Assembly: GCA_910574185.1 (NCBI GenBank)
Contig: CAJSZQ010000006.1
Coordinates: 1-64,000 of the forward strand
Source of the DNA: Lachnospiraceae bacterium
Lineage (GTDB): Bacteria > Bacillota > Clostridia > Lachnospirales > Lachnospiraceae
DNA length: 64,000 nucleotides
Direction of reading: 5' to 3'
Below, one piece after another: positions 8,419 through 17,537 of the stretch. Under the pieces are notes generated by a model. That model was given only the letters and a program-made list of their open reading frames with translations. It did no database searches and was not told where the DNA came from. A program made the translations under genes and the position numbers. Position 1 is the first letter of the stretch. Each line of letters opens with the position of its first letter.

Positions 8419-9699
8419 CTACATTCCCAGAAGATTTGGAACAAACATCACCAGACCTTCCAGATATGTCACAAGAATAAGTGAAATGAACAACGGCAGC
8501 AGCCATGGAAGGATTGCACTTACTATGTATTTGAAAGGGCGACCTGTTGTTGTTACAAGCAAATACAGCGACATTCCAACCGGAGGAGTAAGAAGCCCAA
8601 TCATCAGATTCAGACAAAGAATCACACCAAAATGAATAAGGTTTATTCCATACATTTGCGCTACCGGCGCCAAAATAGGAACCAGAACCACCATAGAAGC
8701 GCTGGGGTCCAATATCATTCCAATTATAAGCAAAAATATATTGACGAGAAGCAGGAAGAAATATTTGTTCGTAGTAATTCCCGATACAAAACTATATATG
8801 ATTTTATTCAACCCTACATAGTTAAATATAAATCCCATTACAACCGTTACAAGAACAATGGAAAGACAGGGCGCCATCGCTTTAAATCCATCTATCATTA
8901 TTTGAGGGATTTCCCGGATTCTGATATCTTTATAGATAACAATTCCAACAAAGAAGCTATACACAACACAGATAAACGCTGCTTCTGTCGGAGTAACCCA
9001 TCCGAACCATATACTGCCGATTAAAATAACCGGAGAAAGCAGCGCCCAGAAACTATCTAAAAACGCGCTCCCTATTTCACGTATCTTATAACAGTCTCCC
9101 ACTGGATAATTTCTCTTTTTTGCAAAATAATAGTTCATAATGCTTAGTACGACTACCATGATAACCCCCGGCGTAAAACCTGCCAGGAACAGTGTTCCCA
9201 AGGAAACATTCGCAAACAGCGCATAGGATACAAACGGCAGGCTGGGCGGAACAATCGGTCCAATCGTCGACGATGCCGCAGTAATGCCAACTGAAAATTT
9301 TTCATCATAACCCGCTTTTTTCATAGCGTCTATTTCTATAACTCCAAGCCCGCCGATATCTGCAAGCGCCGAACCAGACATACCGGAAAAGATAAAACTC
9401 GCCAGAATATTCACATAACCAAGCCCTCCATGAAACCGCCCAACCAAAGTGTCTGCAAATTTAAATATGCGTCGGGTAATCCCTCCCCGATTCATAATCT
9501 GCCCCGCAAGAATAAAAAACGGGATTGCAAGAAATGGAAATGAATTCATTGCACTGACCATCTTTGTCGGGAGCATCATTACATCAAGTCCGGGAGTTGA
9601 TATAAAGAATGCAATACATCCAAGTAAAAAACTAAAAAACAAAGGAAAACCAAACAATGTAGTCGCTATTATGATAATTACCATAATCGAAAGGCCCAT
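8419..9699 (-). CDS. dctM: TRAP transporter large permease DctM
   Basis: DctM-family permease of 426 residues with about twelve membrane segments. It begins MGLSIMVIIIIATTLFGFPLFF and contains the family's PFFILAGQIMNRGGI segment (about 58), GSALADIGGLGVIEIDAMKKAGYD (about 112-135), TIGPIVPPSLPFV (about 148) and a LTPPVGMSLYL loop near residue 374. It forms the sodium-coupled translocation channel. It is directly adjacent to the DctQ stop and 13 bp before kdgK. With DctP and DctQ it makes a complete tripartite carboxylate importer. Confidence 0.93.
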   Translation of the reverse strand: MGLSIMVIIIIATTLFGFPLFFSFLLGCIAFFISTPGLDVMMLPTKMVSAMNSFPFLAIPFFILAGQIMNRGGITRRIFKFADTLVGRFHGGLGYVNILASFIFSGMSGSALADIGGLGVIEIDAMKKAGYDEKFSVGITAASSTIGPIVPPSLPFVSYALFANVSLGTLFLAGFTPGVIMVVVLSIMNYYFAKKRNYPVGDCYKIREIGSAFLDSFWALLSPVILIGSIWFGWVTPTEAAFICVVYSFFVGIVIYKDIRIREIPQIMIDGFKAMAPCLSIVLVTVVMGFIFNYVGLNKIIYSFVSGITTNKYFFLLLVNIFLLIIGMILDPSASMVVLVPILAPVAQMYGINLIHFGVILCLNLMIGLLTPPVGMSLYLLVTTTGRPFKYIVSAILPWLLPLFISLILVTYLEGLVMFVPNLLGM

Positions 9700-10173
9700 C
9701 TATTTCTCCCCCTTTCTTATCAACTCGAAAATCAATTCCTGCAAGGAGCGTAAGCAGCATAGTCCCATCCCAATCGGCGCGCTGATATTTAATACCGTCA
9801 TGGACACATCCATAGCAGGCGCACGTTTTGCATGACCAAAAGGTATAAAACGCACTGTGATATAAAACAGATACAGGAATGCCGCAACCATGACAATCTG
9901 AATAAATAAGCGAAAGACGTGCCTGTATCTTTCCCCCATACGGCTGATTATCAAATCAAAAGCAATATGCCCCCGCTCCCTGATGCAATAACTGATACAA
10001 AAAAAAGTAAACCATACAAATGAAAATCTCGCCATCTCTTCTGTCCAAGAAAAAGACGCGACCATGACTCTGGTAACCACCTGCAGGAAAACGGAAAGAC
10101 AGAGAATCCCGCAAAAAAACATCATGCATATTAGTTCAATATACTTATTCAAATATGATAAAATCCGCCTCAT
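9700..10173 (-). CDS. dctQ: TRAP transporter small permease DctQ
   Basis: Small four-helix membrane subunit, about 157 residues from the ATG at 10173, preceded by GGAGGG at a 7-base spacing. An in-frame GTG at 10197 with its own GGAGGG is a possible alternative. Contains the DctQ hallmark SWTEEMARFSFVWFTFF (about 44-60) and RERGHIAFD (about 70). It couples DctP to DctM. The stop codon directly abuts the dctM start, which implies translational coupling. Confidence 0.9.
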   Translation of the reverse strand: MRRILSYLNKYIELICMMFFCGILCLSVFLQVVTRVMVASFSWTEEMARFSFVWFTFFCISYCIRERGHIAFDLIISRMGERYRHVFRLFIQIVMVAAFLYLFYITVRFIPFGHAKRAPAMDVSMTVLNISAPIGMGLCCLRSLQELIFELIRKGEK

Positions 10174-10221
10174 CGACCAACCCTCCTCGCCAATCACAAG
10201 CCCCTCCTATTTTCGGAATAT

Positions 10222-11289
10222 TTACTCTGCACATTCCTTCACTGATTCATACATTTTCACATAAGCCTCGTCATCTCCGAACTCTTTCATGAAAGCTTCC
10301 CCACATGCATCGATAAATGCCTGCTTGTCTACGTCTTCTACAATCTTCATTCCATAATCACTTTTAAATTTCTCAAGAAGCTTATCATTCTCTTCCTGAA
10401 GCTTTTCTGGAAACGCCTTAAAATGTTCTACAAATGTTGTTCTAATTAACTCCTGATATTCATTTGGAAGTTTATCCCAGAAATCTCCGTTCGCTGCAAA
10501 TGTACTCATGGAATATAAGTGTTCTGTAAGACTCAGCGTATCCTGTACCTCATACAAACTTCCCGCTTCCATAACTGTATTTGCATTCTCCTGTCCCTGA
10601 ACCACGCCTGTCTGAAGCGCAAAATACAGTTCACTCCATGCAATCGGAACAGCAGTCGCACCCATTGCATTCGTTCCGTCTACATATATTTTACTATCCA
10701 TACAGCGAATCTTTACGCCGTCCAAATCATCTGGTCGCCGTACTTCAATCCCTTGCGTCGTAACATTCCGCACTCCGGTAAAACCAGTTGTAAGAATCTC
10801 TATCCCCGACTTTTCTTTTACCATATCTTTCAAATACTGTGAGCTTTCTCCCGTCCAAAAATCATTAATATTGTCGGCGCTCTCAAACACATACGGCCAG
10901 CAGCAGACACTCATCTCCGGCGCTACGTCCGAAAACTGCGTCGGCGCCACATTACACATATCTATAGAACCGCTGCGCAGCATATCATACATCTCACTCT
11001 CTCCAAAAAGCGTCGAGCCCCCAATCGTAATATCAAATGTAATCCTTCCGTCACTTTTCTCTTCAATCTCCTGTGTTATCCGCTGCATCTCAGGTGTTGG
11101 CTCCTCTCCTTCCAGAGACGTACAAACTATCTTAACGGTAACCGGAGCTAAATTCTCAAAAGAACTATCCCCTTTCTCCGCCTCTGTTGCCGCCGTTTCT
11201 GTCGGCTGCTCACTCTTCCCAGACTGACAGGCTGTTGTACAGCATACCATCACCAACCCAATTACTACTGCTGCTAATCTTTTTTTCAT
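10222..11289 (-). CDS. dctP: TRAP transporter substrate-binding lipoprotein DctP
   Basis: DctP-family extracytoplasmic solute receptor, 355 residues. It has a lipoprotein signal (MKKRLAAVVIGLVMVCCTTACQ, lipobox TAC with Cys about 21) and an acidic linker. A mature region follows with GGSTLFGESEMYDMLRSGSIDMCNV (about 90-115), the conserved IRCMDSKIYVDGTNAMGATAVPIAWSELYFALQTGVVQGQEN region (about 195-235, with the substrate-contacting Arg) and a helical C-terminus. It captures the carboxylate for DctQM. It is first in the operon, facing the divergent dehydrogenase gene across a regulatory region of about 220 bp. Confidence 0.93.
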   Translation of the reverse strand: MKKRLAAVVIGLVMVCCTTACQSGKSEQPTETAATEAEKGDSSFENLAPVTVKIVCTSLEGEEPTPEMQRITQEIEEKSDGRITFDITIGGSTLFGESEMYDMLRSGSIDMCNVAPTQFSDVAPEMSVCCWPYVFESADNINDFWTGESSQYLKDMVKEKSGIEILTTGFTGVRNVTTQGIEVRRPDDLDGVKIRCMDSKIYVDGTNAMGATAVPIAWSELYFALQTGVVQGQENANTVMEAGSLYEVQDTLSLTEHLYSMSTFAANGDFWDKLPNEYQELIRTTFVEHFKAFPEKLQEENDKLLEKFKSDYGMKIVEDVDKQAFIDACGEAFMKEFGDDEAYVKMYESVKECAE

Positions 11290-11337
11290 TGAACCTTCCT
11301 CCTTTTTTGTTTCGCATCATGAAACTATATATCATAT

Positions 11338-11463
11338 TATGGTACATCTTTTTTATAACACTTTCTTTTAAATTTGTCAATTATATATACAATTTTTATT
11401 TAATATATATATTTTAAGTATAATATTGCTATAAATAATTTTTTATGGTAAAATACCATAAAA
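11338..11463. promoter_or_regulatory. Divergent control region with 23-bp palindromic operator candidate
   Basis: Within the very AT-rich 218-bp gap between dctP and the plus-strand dehydrogenase lies TTTTATGGTA-AAA-TACCATAAAA (11441-11463), a perfect palindrome of ten-base arms. A separate half-site TATGGTA occurs at 11338-11344, close to the dctP side. The spacing suits one dimeric repressor or activator controlling both arms. The IclR protein encoded at 13489-14250 is the obvious candidate. Binding is inferred. Confidence 0.55.
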
Positions 11464-11507
11464 CAAAAATTAATTTCACAATACGAAATAGGAGGTGGAA
11501 AGTTTAA

Positions 11508-12491
11508 ATGAAAAAAATATTTCTCCAACATGCCGACGTATACGCTCAATCAGACCCTGGTTTTCTTCAATTCTTAAGGAGCCTGAATGTAACACTGGAA
11601 TATTTGCCGGAACACCCGGAAGCAACCCAAGCAGAGATAGACGCCAAATTCTCAAACTGCGATATCTGTATCGTATGCGGAATGCCTGTTACTGCAAGAC
11701 TTATGGAACTCGCTCCAAACCTTCAGCTAATAGCAGTATTTGGCTCCGGATATAATAATGTCGATACGGACGCCGCATCCGCTCGCCGCATTTACGTAAC
11801 CAATGCAAGAGGAGGGAACGCAACAGCGGTAGCCGAATTTACCATAGCTTCTTTACTTAACCTGGCTCGCGGCTTTATTGATTCTTCTGTTCAGGTAAAG
11901 CAAAACCACTGGCATTCTTACATGGGGACAGAATTATTCCATAAAACATACGGTATTGTCGGAATGGGAGCAATTGGAGGAGAAGTCGCCCGTATCGCCC
12001 GCTTTGGATTCCAAATGGAAATTACCGCTTACGACCCATTCCCCAATCCTGAATATGCAGAACAATACGGAGTCGAATTTACCACATTGGAAGATTTATT
12101 TACTCGCTCAGATTTTATCAGCGTGCATGCTCCTTTGTCAGGAACTACTGATTCCTGCATTAATTATTCTCTTATGAAAAAGATGAAGCCTTCCGCTTTT
12201 CTTGTAAATGCGGCCAGAGGAGGGATTATCTGCGAAGCCGACTTAATAAAAGCGCTAAATGAGAATCTATTACAGGGAGCGGCTCTGGATGTATTTAAAC
12301 ACGAACCATATGATACTCCGGAGAACGTAAATCCATTTTCTGGTTACAATAATTACCGGCTTATTACAACGCCCCATATGGCTGCCTGCACGTACGAAGC
12401 GGTAGAGCGCATCGGCACAATCGTAAAAGAAAATGTACTGGACGTATTAGACGGCAATCCACCCAGACATAATATTGTAAATTATTTTTAA
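11508..12491 (+). CDS. D-isomer-specific 2-hydroxyacid dehydrogenase (NAD-dependent)
   Basis: 327 residues, normal for the family. NAD-binding GIVGMGAIGGEVA near residue 148. The catalytic Arg lies in VNAARGGIICEADL (about 233), the Glu in DVFKHEPYD (about 262) and the catalytic His in TTPHMAACTYEA (about 288). Such enzymes interconvert a 2-keto and a D-2-hydroxy acid; SerA, glyoxylate/hydroxypyruvate reductase and 2-ketogluconate reductase are relatives. AGGAGG lies 9-14 bases before the ATG. It is first of three plus-strand genes facing the TRAP operon, so it probably feeds or drains the same sugar-acid pathway. Confidence 0.85.
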   Translation: MKKIFLQHADVYAQSDPGFLQFLRSLNVTLEYLPEHPEATQAEIDAKFSNCDICIVCGMPVTARLMELAPNLQLIAVFGSGYNNVDTDAASARRIYVTNARGGNATAVAEFTIASLLNLARGFIDSSVQVKQNHWHSYMGTELFHKTYGIVGMGAIGGEVARIARFGFQMEITAYDPFPNPEYAEQYGVEFTTLEDLFTRSDFISVHAPLSGTTDSCINYSLMKKMKPSAFLVNAARGGIICEADLIKALNENLLQGAALDVFKHEPYDTPENVNPFSGYNNYRLITTPHMAACTYEAVERIGTIVKENVLDVLDGNPPRHNIVNYF

Positions 12492-12539
12492 AACATTACC
12501 AAAAAACAATTCTTAAACATTTAGAAGGAGGTAACACTC

Positions 12540-13451
12540 ATGACAATATCATTAAAAAATGCACGAGGCAGCGGCGCTATTCCAATGATTCCATTTACCG
12601 AAGATTACCAGATAGATATTCCTGTTTTAGAAAAAGAACTGGAATTTATCTGCGCTTCTCATGTAGGAAATATCTGCACGCCCGTTATGGTTTCTGAATT
12701 TATGACTCTAAGCGAAGAAGAGCGACGGCTGTTAATCCGGATTCCTGTCGAAATTTCCGATGGAAAAATTCCGGTTATCGCCAACGCTGCCTCCACCAAT
12801 ATTCATATTGCCGTATCCTACGCGCAATATGCTGAAAAAATAGGCGCCGACGCTATCATTTCTATGGCTCCATGGTGCGGCGACAGCAACAAATCTGGTA
12901 TCATTACGTATTTCAGAACGCTTGCTTCCCATACCAGCCTTCCGGTTATGATTCAAAATATTGGCCTTCCAGGCGTATCCCTTACAGTAGATGAGATTCT
13001 TGAATTATGTGCGTCCGTACCAAACATTAGCTGGGTAAAGCAGGAAGTTGCTCCCGGCCCCCTTTCTATCGATGAGTTAAATCAGAGAAAGACTCCTAAC
13101 CTGGAAGGCATCATGAGCGGTTTCGGCGGAGCCTATACTCCTCTTGATTTTGCCAACGGCGCAACTGCCACAATACAGGCATGTGAATTATGCGACGTCA
13201 CACAAAAAGTCTGGAATCTGTTCTTTGAAGGGAAAGAACGAGAGGCAAGAAAACTTCACAGACAGATTCTTCCTGCATTACAGGCAGAACTGCTCTACGG
13301 AACGGCATTTGCCAAAGAAATCATGGTTCGGCGCGGAATTTTCAAAAATACATTAATGCGTAACAAATCAACCTATTTTTCCGCTTCTTCCATGCACGAA
13401 ATCAACTGTTTATGGGACGAGATTGAGCCCTTGCTAATTACCAAATTATAG
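12540..13451 (+). CDS. DapA/NanA-superfamily aldolase or dehydratase, atypical active site
   Basis: TIM-barrel class I lyase of 303 residues. The Schiff-base Lys is evident in SWVKQEV (about residue 168), and the N-terminal SGAIPMIPFTEDYQID and TPVMVSEFMTLSEEER segments fit the dihydrodipicolinate synthase family. The Tyr that normally precedes the Asn-x-Pro loop is replaced: the sequence reads VMIQNIGLPG where true DapA has YN. It is therefore probably not a lysine-biosynthesis enzyme. The context (KDG kinase, KDPG aldolase, TRAP carboxylate uptake) suggests aldol cleavage or dehydration of a sugar acid. RBS AGGAGG. Confidence 0.8.
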   Translation: MTISLKNARGSGAIPMIPFTEDYQIDIPVLEKELEFICASHVGNICTPVMVSEFMTLSEEERRLLIRIPVEISDGKIPVIANAASTNIHIAVSYAQYAEKIGADAIISMAPWCGDSNKSGIITYFRTLASHTSLPVMIQNIGLPGVSLTVDEILELCASVPNISWVKQEVAPGPLSIDELNQRKTPNLEGIMSGFGGAYTPLDFANGATATIQACELCDVTQKVWNLFFEGKEREARKLHRQILPALQAELLYGTAFAKEIMVRRGIFKNTLMRNKSTYFSASSMHEINCLWDEIEPLLITKL

Positions 13452-13488
13452 GATATACTATCTGTATTAAAATGAAGGCAGGTAATTT

Positions 13489-14250
13489 ATGGATAATTCA
13501 ACTGTTCAATCTGTAGAAAGAGTTTTTTCAATCTTAGAAGCTCTTTCAGAATACCCAAAAGGAATCTCTCTCGGTGATTTAGCTGAAACTGTTTCTCTAC
13601 ATAAAAGTACCGTATTCCGACTTCTTTCTACGCTTGGAAAGATGAATTATATTACAAAAGACACTTCCAACGGAAAATACAAACTAACCATCCGACTTTT
13701 TGAAATAGGAAGCAGGGCTTTGGACGGATTCGATTTGCTGACTGTATCCCGTCCCTATCTTGAAAAATTAACTGCTCTTACAAATGAAGTAACGCACCTG
13801 GTCGTACCGGACGAACAGTGGGTTGTTTATTTGTACAAACAGGCGCCACATAATTTTTCTATCATGTCCTCTGAAATCGGAATGAGGAATTATATGTATT
13901 GTACCGGCGTCGGAAAGAGTATCATGGCTGCGGGCAGCGACGAAGAAGTGATAAGAGTCTGGCACAACAGCGAGATAATCCCTTATACTCCCAGCACTAT
14001 CACTTCCCTTGCATCCATGCAGGAAGAAGTAAAAAAAATACGCCGACTAGGGTATGCCATTGACAACGAAGAACACGAACCAGGAATCCGTTGCGTCGCC
14101 GCTGCGATTACTGACTTTTCCGGAAGAGCCATAGCCGCTGTTAGCCTTGCCGCCACCGTTTACCGGATGCCAGACGAACGCATCCAGGAACTTGCGCCAC
14201 TCGTTATTTCTACCGCTAAGAATATATCCAGTGTTTTCGGCGGAAATTAA
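13489..14250 (+). CDS. IclR-family transcriptional regulator
   Basis: 253 residues. The N-terminal winged helix-turn-helix shows SVERVFSILEALSEYPKGISLGDLAE and HKSTVFRLLSTL (about 6-50). The C-terminal effector domain shows the family's YMYCTGVGKSIMAAG segment (about 130) and GYAIDNEEHEPGIRCVAAAI (about 190). Third gene of the plus-strand arm, 37 bp after the aldolase. IclR proteins usually sense a small carboxylate and control the adjacent catabolic operon, so the likely target is the 11441-11463 palindrome. Confidence 0.92.
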   Translation: MDNSTVQSVERVFSILEALSEYPKGISLGDLAETVSLHKSTVFRLLSTLGKMNYITKDTSNGKYKLTIRLFEIGSRALDGFDLLTVSRPYLEKLTALTNEVTHLVVPDEQWVVYLYKQAPHNFSIMSSEIGMRNYMYCTGVGKSIMAAGSDEEVIRVWHNSEIIPYTPSTITSLASMQEEVKKIRRLGYAIDNEEHEPGIRCVAAAITDFSGRAIAAVSLAATVYRMPDERIQELAPLVISTAKNISSVFGGN

Positions 14251-14295
14251 TCTATTCTAACAGAAAATCGTTCAGACATTCTTATATGAACATCG

Positions 14296-14369
14296 GATTG
14301 AATCAGGCGGATATCTCGAAATAGGCAATTTAATAATTCCTTTGGAGAGATATCCTTCTAAATTCAATC
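14296..14369. other. Long stem-loop after the IclR gene
   Basis: Inverted arms GATTGAA...GGATATCTC and GAGATATCC...TTCAATC enclose about 30 AT-rich bases. It lies in the 230-bp gap between the IclR gene and the response regulator and may end the IclR transcript. It lacks a clear T run, so a small palindromic insertion is equally possible. Nothing else is recognisable in the gap. Confidence 0.45.
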
Positions 14370-14481
14370 TATGTACGCCGGGAGCATAACCATTTCATTA
14401 CATTTCCAGCACATTCCACGACAAATTTATTGTTTTCCTTCACTGTTTTTGTTATCTTAATGACAAAGTGTGGTGATTATA

Positions 14482-15186
14482 ATGATAAAAATCGCAATTT
14501 GCGATGACGAACCGTATATGAGAGACGCCCTTGCTTTAGCCATTTCCGACTACGCAAAAAATGCAGAGCCTCTAACATTCGCCATAAGTAGTTTCACAAA
14601 CGGCTCTGCCCTTCTTACAAGCGGAGGCAACTATGATATCATCTTTTTAGATATTCAGATGGAAAATCCAGACGGCATGGAAACTGCCGAAAAACTACGG
14701 AAATCCGGCTACAGCGGTCTGCTGATATTTATAACGGTATTAAAAGAATATGTTTTTGACGCTTTTGAAGTACAGGCTTTTGATTACCTTGTAAAGCCTC
14801 TGGAAAAGAAGCGCTTCCAGCGCACAATGGACAGAGCTGTCAAAAGCATTCAGCAAGATACAGAACGCAGTCTTCTGATACAGAAAGGAAACTCCTGCAT
14901 GGTGATTCCGCTGTCCCAAATCGTATATTGCGAAATAATCGGACGAAAAATATATCTTCATCTTGCAGACAACCAAATCATTGACTATTATGAAAAGCTG
15001 GATAAACTGGAAGCCAAAGTTGACGGACGGTTTTTCCGCTGCCATCGAAGTTATCTTGTTAACCTCGATTTTGTACGTGGGTGCAGCGACAGACAGGTCC
15101 TGCTGCCACTTTGCGACAAAATTCCTGTCTCAAGGCTGCGGGAGCAGGAATTGCTTCAGGCGCTTTTGCGCCGCATGAAAAGCTGA
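14482..15186 (+). CDS. LytTR-family response regulator
   Basis: About 234 residues from the ATG at 14482. The receiver domain has the acidic pair in IAICDDEPYMRDAL, the phospho-acceptor Asp in IIFLDIQM (about 55) and the Lys in FDYLVKPLEKKRF (about 105). The C-terminal LytTR DNA-binding domain includes IVYCEIIGRKIYLHL and FFRCHRSYLVNLDFVRG (about 150-200). Such regulators pair with a GHKL sensor kinase of the AgrC/LytS type. The cognate kinase directly downstream (gap 7 bp) is a decayed remnant, so this regulator is now orphaned or served by another kinase. Confidence 0.9.
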   Translation: MIKIAICDDEPYMRDALALAISDYAKNAEPLTFAISSFTNGSALLTSGGNYDIIFLDIQMENPDGMETAEKLRKSGYSGLLIFITVLKEYVFDAFEVQAFDYLVKPLEKKRFQRTMDRAVKSIQQDTERSLLIQKGNSCMVIPLSQIVYCEIIGRKIYLHLADNQIIDYYEKLDKLEAKVDGRFFRCHRSYLVNLDFVRGCSDRQVLLPLCDKIPVSRLREQELLQALLRRMKS

Positions 15187-15193
15187 AAGGATA

Positions 15194-15855
15194 TTGCTGT
15201 ATGTATTGCTGTTCCTGGCTACACTCGCTGCTTTTGGACTCTGTATGCTCTGCTGCACTCTGCTATTAAAAATATTGGCGTTTGATGAAAACGCCGCGCA
15301 CTTGAGTATCCAAATTCTCCTGATATCCGGCTTATTCTATTTTGCCGCGGAACTTTATGTCATACAGAACGATCTTCTGGACGCAGGCAGAACGGAGGCT
15401 GCAAAAAACTACTTAAAAAACTGGAAATTCACTCTACAGCTCTGTCATTTCCACATCATACCGGCAATCCCGCAATAGATGTTTTGCTGGAAGAAAAACT
15501 CGAATCAGCCCAGTCAAACGGAATCCATACCGAAATTTCTCTTGTCCCGCCAAAACATTCAGTAATTGACGATTTTGATTTATGCGTCGTTTTTGCCAAT
15601 GCTCTAGACAATGGAATCAATGCCTGCTCGTCAGTGGAAGGCAGCAAAACCCTGCGTATCATCGGCCGGTGTCAGGGCGACTTCTATATGTTGGAATTTA
15701 AAAACACCTGCGACATGAGTTCTCTTTCCCCTGTGGGAACCGGACTGTCCAACATCAAAACTATTGTTGAAAAATATCATTGCGTCATGACAACAGAAAA
15801 AAACGAACGCACATTCCGTCTCAGCCTGCTGCTAAATCATACCTGGAAGGTATAA
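15194..15855 (+). pseudogene. Remnant of a GHKL sensor histidine kinase
   Basis: Two frames together look like the remains of an AgrC/NatK-type kinase. The first (15194 to about 15415) has two hydrophobic membrane segments and a short helical end. The second (about 15415-15855) has the GHKL ATPase: HTGNPAIDVLLEEKL, the N-box-like VVFANALDNGINAC and the G-box VGTGLSNIKTIVEKY. The frames switch around the A-rich run at about 15414-15420. Most of the sensor region and the phospho-accepting His region are missing, since intact relatives exceed 400 residues. A double lesion (internal deletion plus frameshift) indicates a true pseudogene and not a sequencing error. Confidence 0.75.
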
Positions 15856-15986
15856 TCTTAAAGCCTGCTGAAATTGTAACCATTTCAATACCAAAAAATG
15901 ACTGTTCATAGCAAATAACTTGCAATTCCATATCAATCCCTTATCCTTAAAATAGAAACAAAACTATACAGACTGGAGGAAAACAT

Positions 15987-16478
15987 ATGGAACCGATTTT
16001 CAAAACAAATCCTTATACAGATTCCACAAATCCGGCCGTTGCCGCCACCGGTATAAAAGAGACGCCGGATACATCAAAAACGCATGACAGCCCGAAAACT
16101 ATTTCTGCCAAACCTGACGTTGACAGATACACGCCAGAGGAAAAGCATACATCCATCGGTTTGTACCATGTAGACGCCGATGACAGCGGCAAACGCAAGA
16201 TTTCTTTCGACGCCCCAGAACATACTGACGACGAAAGCGCAGCTCCGTCAGAAGCAGCTCCCAATCCTGCAAAAGAAACATGCCGGGGCAATACCGATAA
16301 AGTAGACCGGGAAATCAAAGAACTGAAGCAAAAAAAGAAAGAGCTTGAATCCAGACTTCGTACTGAAACGAACGAAGCCCAGGCCGAAGCTCTGGAAAAA
16401 GAACTGGCTAACGTCGAAAGAGAACTCAGCCAGAAAGACAATGATTCTTACCGGCGACAGCACACCGTATTTTCTTAA
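15987..16478 (+). CDS. Hypothetical hydrophilic coiled-coil protein
   Basis: 163 residues with an AGGAGG-type site upstream. The first 105 residues are Pro/Thr/Asp-rich and low in hydrophobics, thus probably disordered, with a DVDRYTPEEK motif around 50. Residues 110-155 form a strongly charged heptad-like coiled coil (KVDREIKELKQKKKELESRL onward). No signal peptide, membrane segment or catalytic motif. I do not recognise a family. It stands alone between the kinase remnant and convergent genes. Confidence 0.7.
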   Translation: MEPIFKTNPYTDSTNPAVAATGIKETPDTSKTHDSPKTISAKPDVDRYTPEEKHTSIGLYHVDADDSGKRKISFDAPEHTDDESAAPSEAAPNPAKETCRGNTDKVDREIKELKQKKKELESRLRTETNEAQAEALEKELANVERELSQKDNDSYRRQHTVFS

Positions 16479-16498
16479 TACTGATATAAAATCCCTTT

Positions 16499-16604
16499 CA
16501 AGGCCCCTGCAAGTATCTGTTCTTATACCATACAGCTCTGAAAGCAGACAGAGAAAATGTATTTTTACACTTTGCACAAGAGCAGATGCCTGCAGGGGTT
16601 CCTT
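16499..16604. repeat. Imperfect inverted repeat between convergent genes
   Basis: Arms of about 26 bases (16499-16524 and 16578-16604; shared core CCCCTGCA...ATCTG) enclose about 53 bases. It lies downstream of the coiled-coil gene and before the convergent membrane gene. It could serve as a bidirectional transcription stop or be a palindromic insertion. There is no T run. Confidence 0.4.
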
Positions 16605-16676
16605 ACGCCATCAAATACCAGCGTTTAAATCGGACCACACTGCCAGACACCTTCTCGTCCGCCTTCGATGGAATAT

Positions 16677-16892
16677 CTATGTACGGGAACATACCAGAGA
16701 AATCACACCCACAATCGCGAGAACAGGCAGCGCAACATAAAATACTCCCGCAAACACAAGAATAATCAAAAATAACGGCAGCAAAAGAATCGTGAACAGT
16801 ATCTTCACAATCCCCCACGACGCCTTAACCGCAAACATAAATAATTTGCCAAATATCACCAATGTAAAAAGTATAAATATCAGTGTAAACAT
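16677..16892 (-). CDS. Small membrane protein of unknown function
   Basis: 71 residues with three hydrophobic stretches (about 2-21, 30-48 and 50-66) separated by KASWG and short polar turns; no charged catalytic motif. It follows the DUF4230 lipoprotein gene with a 3-bp gap, so the two are co-transcribed. I do not recognise a family. Membrane helper of the DUF4230 pair is a guess from position only. Confidence 0.65.
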   Translation of the reverse strand: MFTLIFILFTLVIFGKLFMFAVKASWGIVKILFTILLLPLFLIILVFAGVFYVALPVLAIVGVISLVCSRT

Positions 16893-16895
16893 CTC

Positions 16896-17537
16896 TTACC
16901 TCCATGAAATCCGGTACTCCACTCCCGCCATACGGCCAATCTGCTGTATATAATTTGCAATCAGCTCTTTTGCCTGCATTCTGGCTGTATTCAAAAGCGC
17001 CGGATTATTCTCTACTTCTTCCTCCATATCTGCCTGCGCTCTTTCGATTGCCCTTGTCTGATCTCCAGCCGTTATCGGGTTCCTCTGAATCCACCGGTCT
17101 TTTGAAATAACATAAGAATCTTCATTCCAGGAAGCCGGCTCCACGTTACAGGTAATCTTCGGAGGAGGAAGCGTTATAATAATCTCATTGCCGCTTTGCT
17201 CCATCTTGATTAAGTCAGATTGATAACTAATCTCCGCAATCCCTGTATATTCTATCCAAAATGGCCGCTCCTTTTCTCCGAAATGAATCAGTCCCACCCC
17301 CGGCTCTTTGATTGATTTTGCCACGTTATGGTAATAACACTCCAAAGTTGCCAATTCACATATACTCTGAACCCGGCCCAGCTCCGGCACAGGCGCTTCT
17401 GTATTTCCCATAGAGACAGATTGGGATACGTAGCTCCCCTCTTCCGTCTCTGACTGTATTTTCTCAGAACAGCCTGTGATTGTAATTGCAGATACTATAA
17501 CATATAATAGCACAAAAGTTTTCTTTCTTCTACCCAT
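16896..17537 (-). CDS. DUF4230 lipoprotein
   Basis: About 213 residues from the ATG at 17537; in-frame ATGs at 17555 and upstream are alternatives inside the preceding gene. Lipoprotein signal with lipobox ITGC (Cys about 23 from this start), an acidic linker, then a DUF4230 domain with repeating beta segments (LATLECYYHNVAK, YTGIAEISYQSDLIKMEQSGNEIIITLPPPKI) and a C-terminal charged helix. Function of the domain is unknown. It is paralogous to the gene immediately upstream (overlap 8 bp): both share the I.I.LPPPK/IRLPKAVV-type strand followed by a long helix. Confidence 0.75.
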   Translation of the reverse strand: MGRRKKTFVLLYVIVSAITITGCSEKIQSETEEGSYVSQSVSMGNTEAPVPELGRVQSICELATLECYYHNVAKSIKEPGVGLIHFGEKERPFWIEYTGIAEISYQSDLIKMEQSGNEIIITLPPPKITCNVEPASWNEDSYVISKDRWIQRNPITAGDQTRAIERAQADMEEEVENNPALLNTARMQAKELIANYIQQIGRMAGVEYRISWR

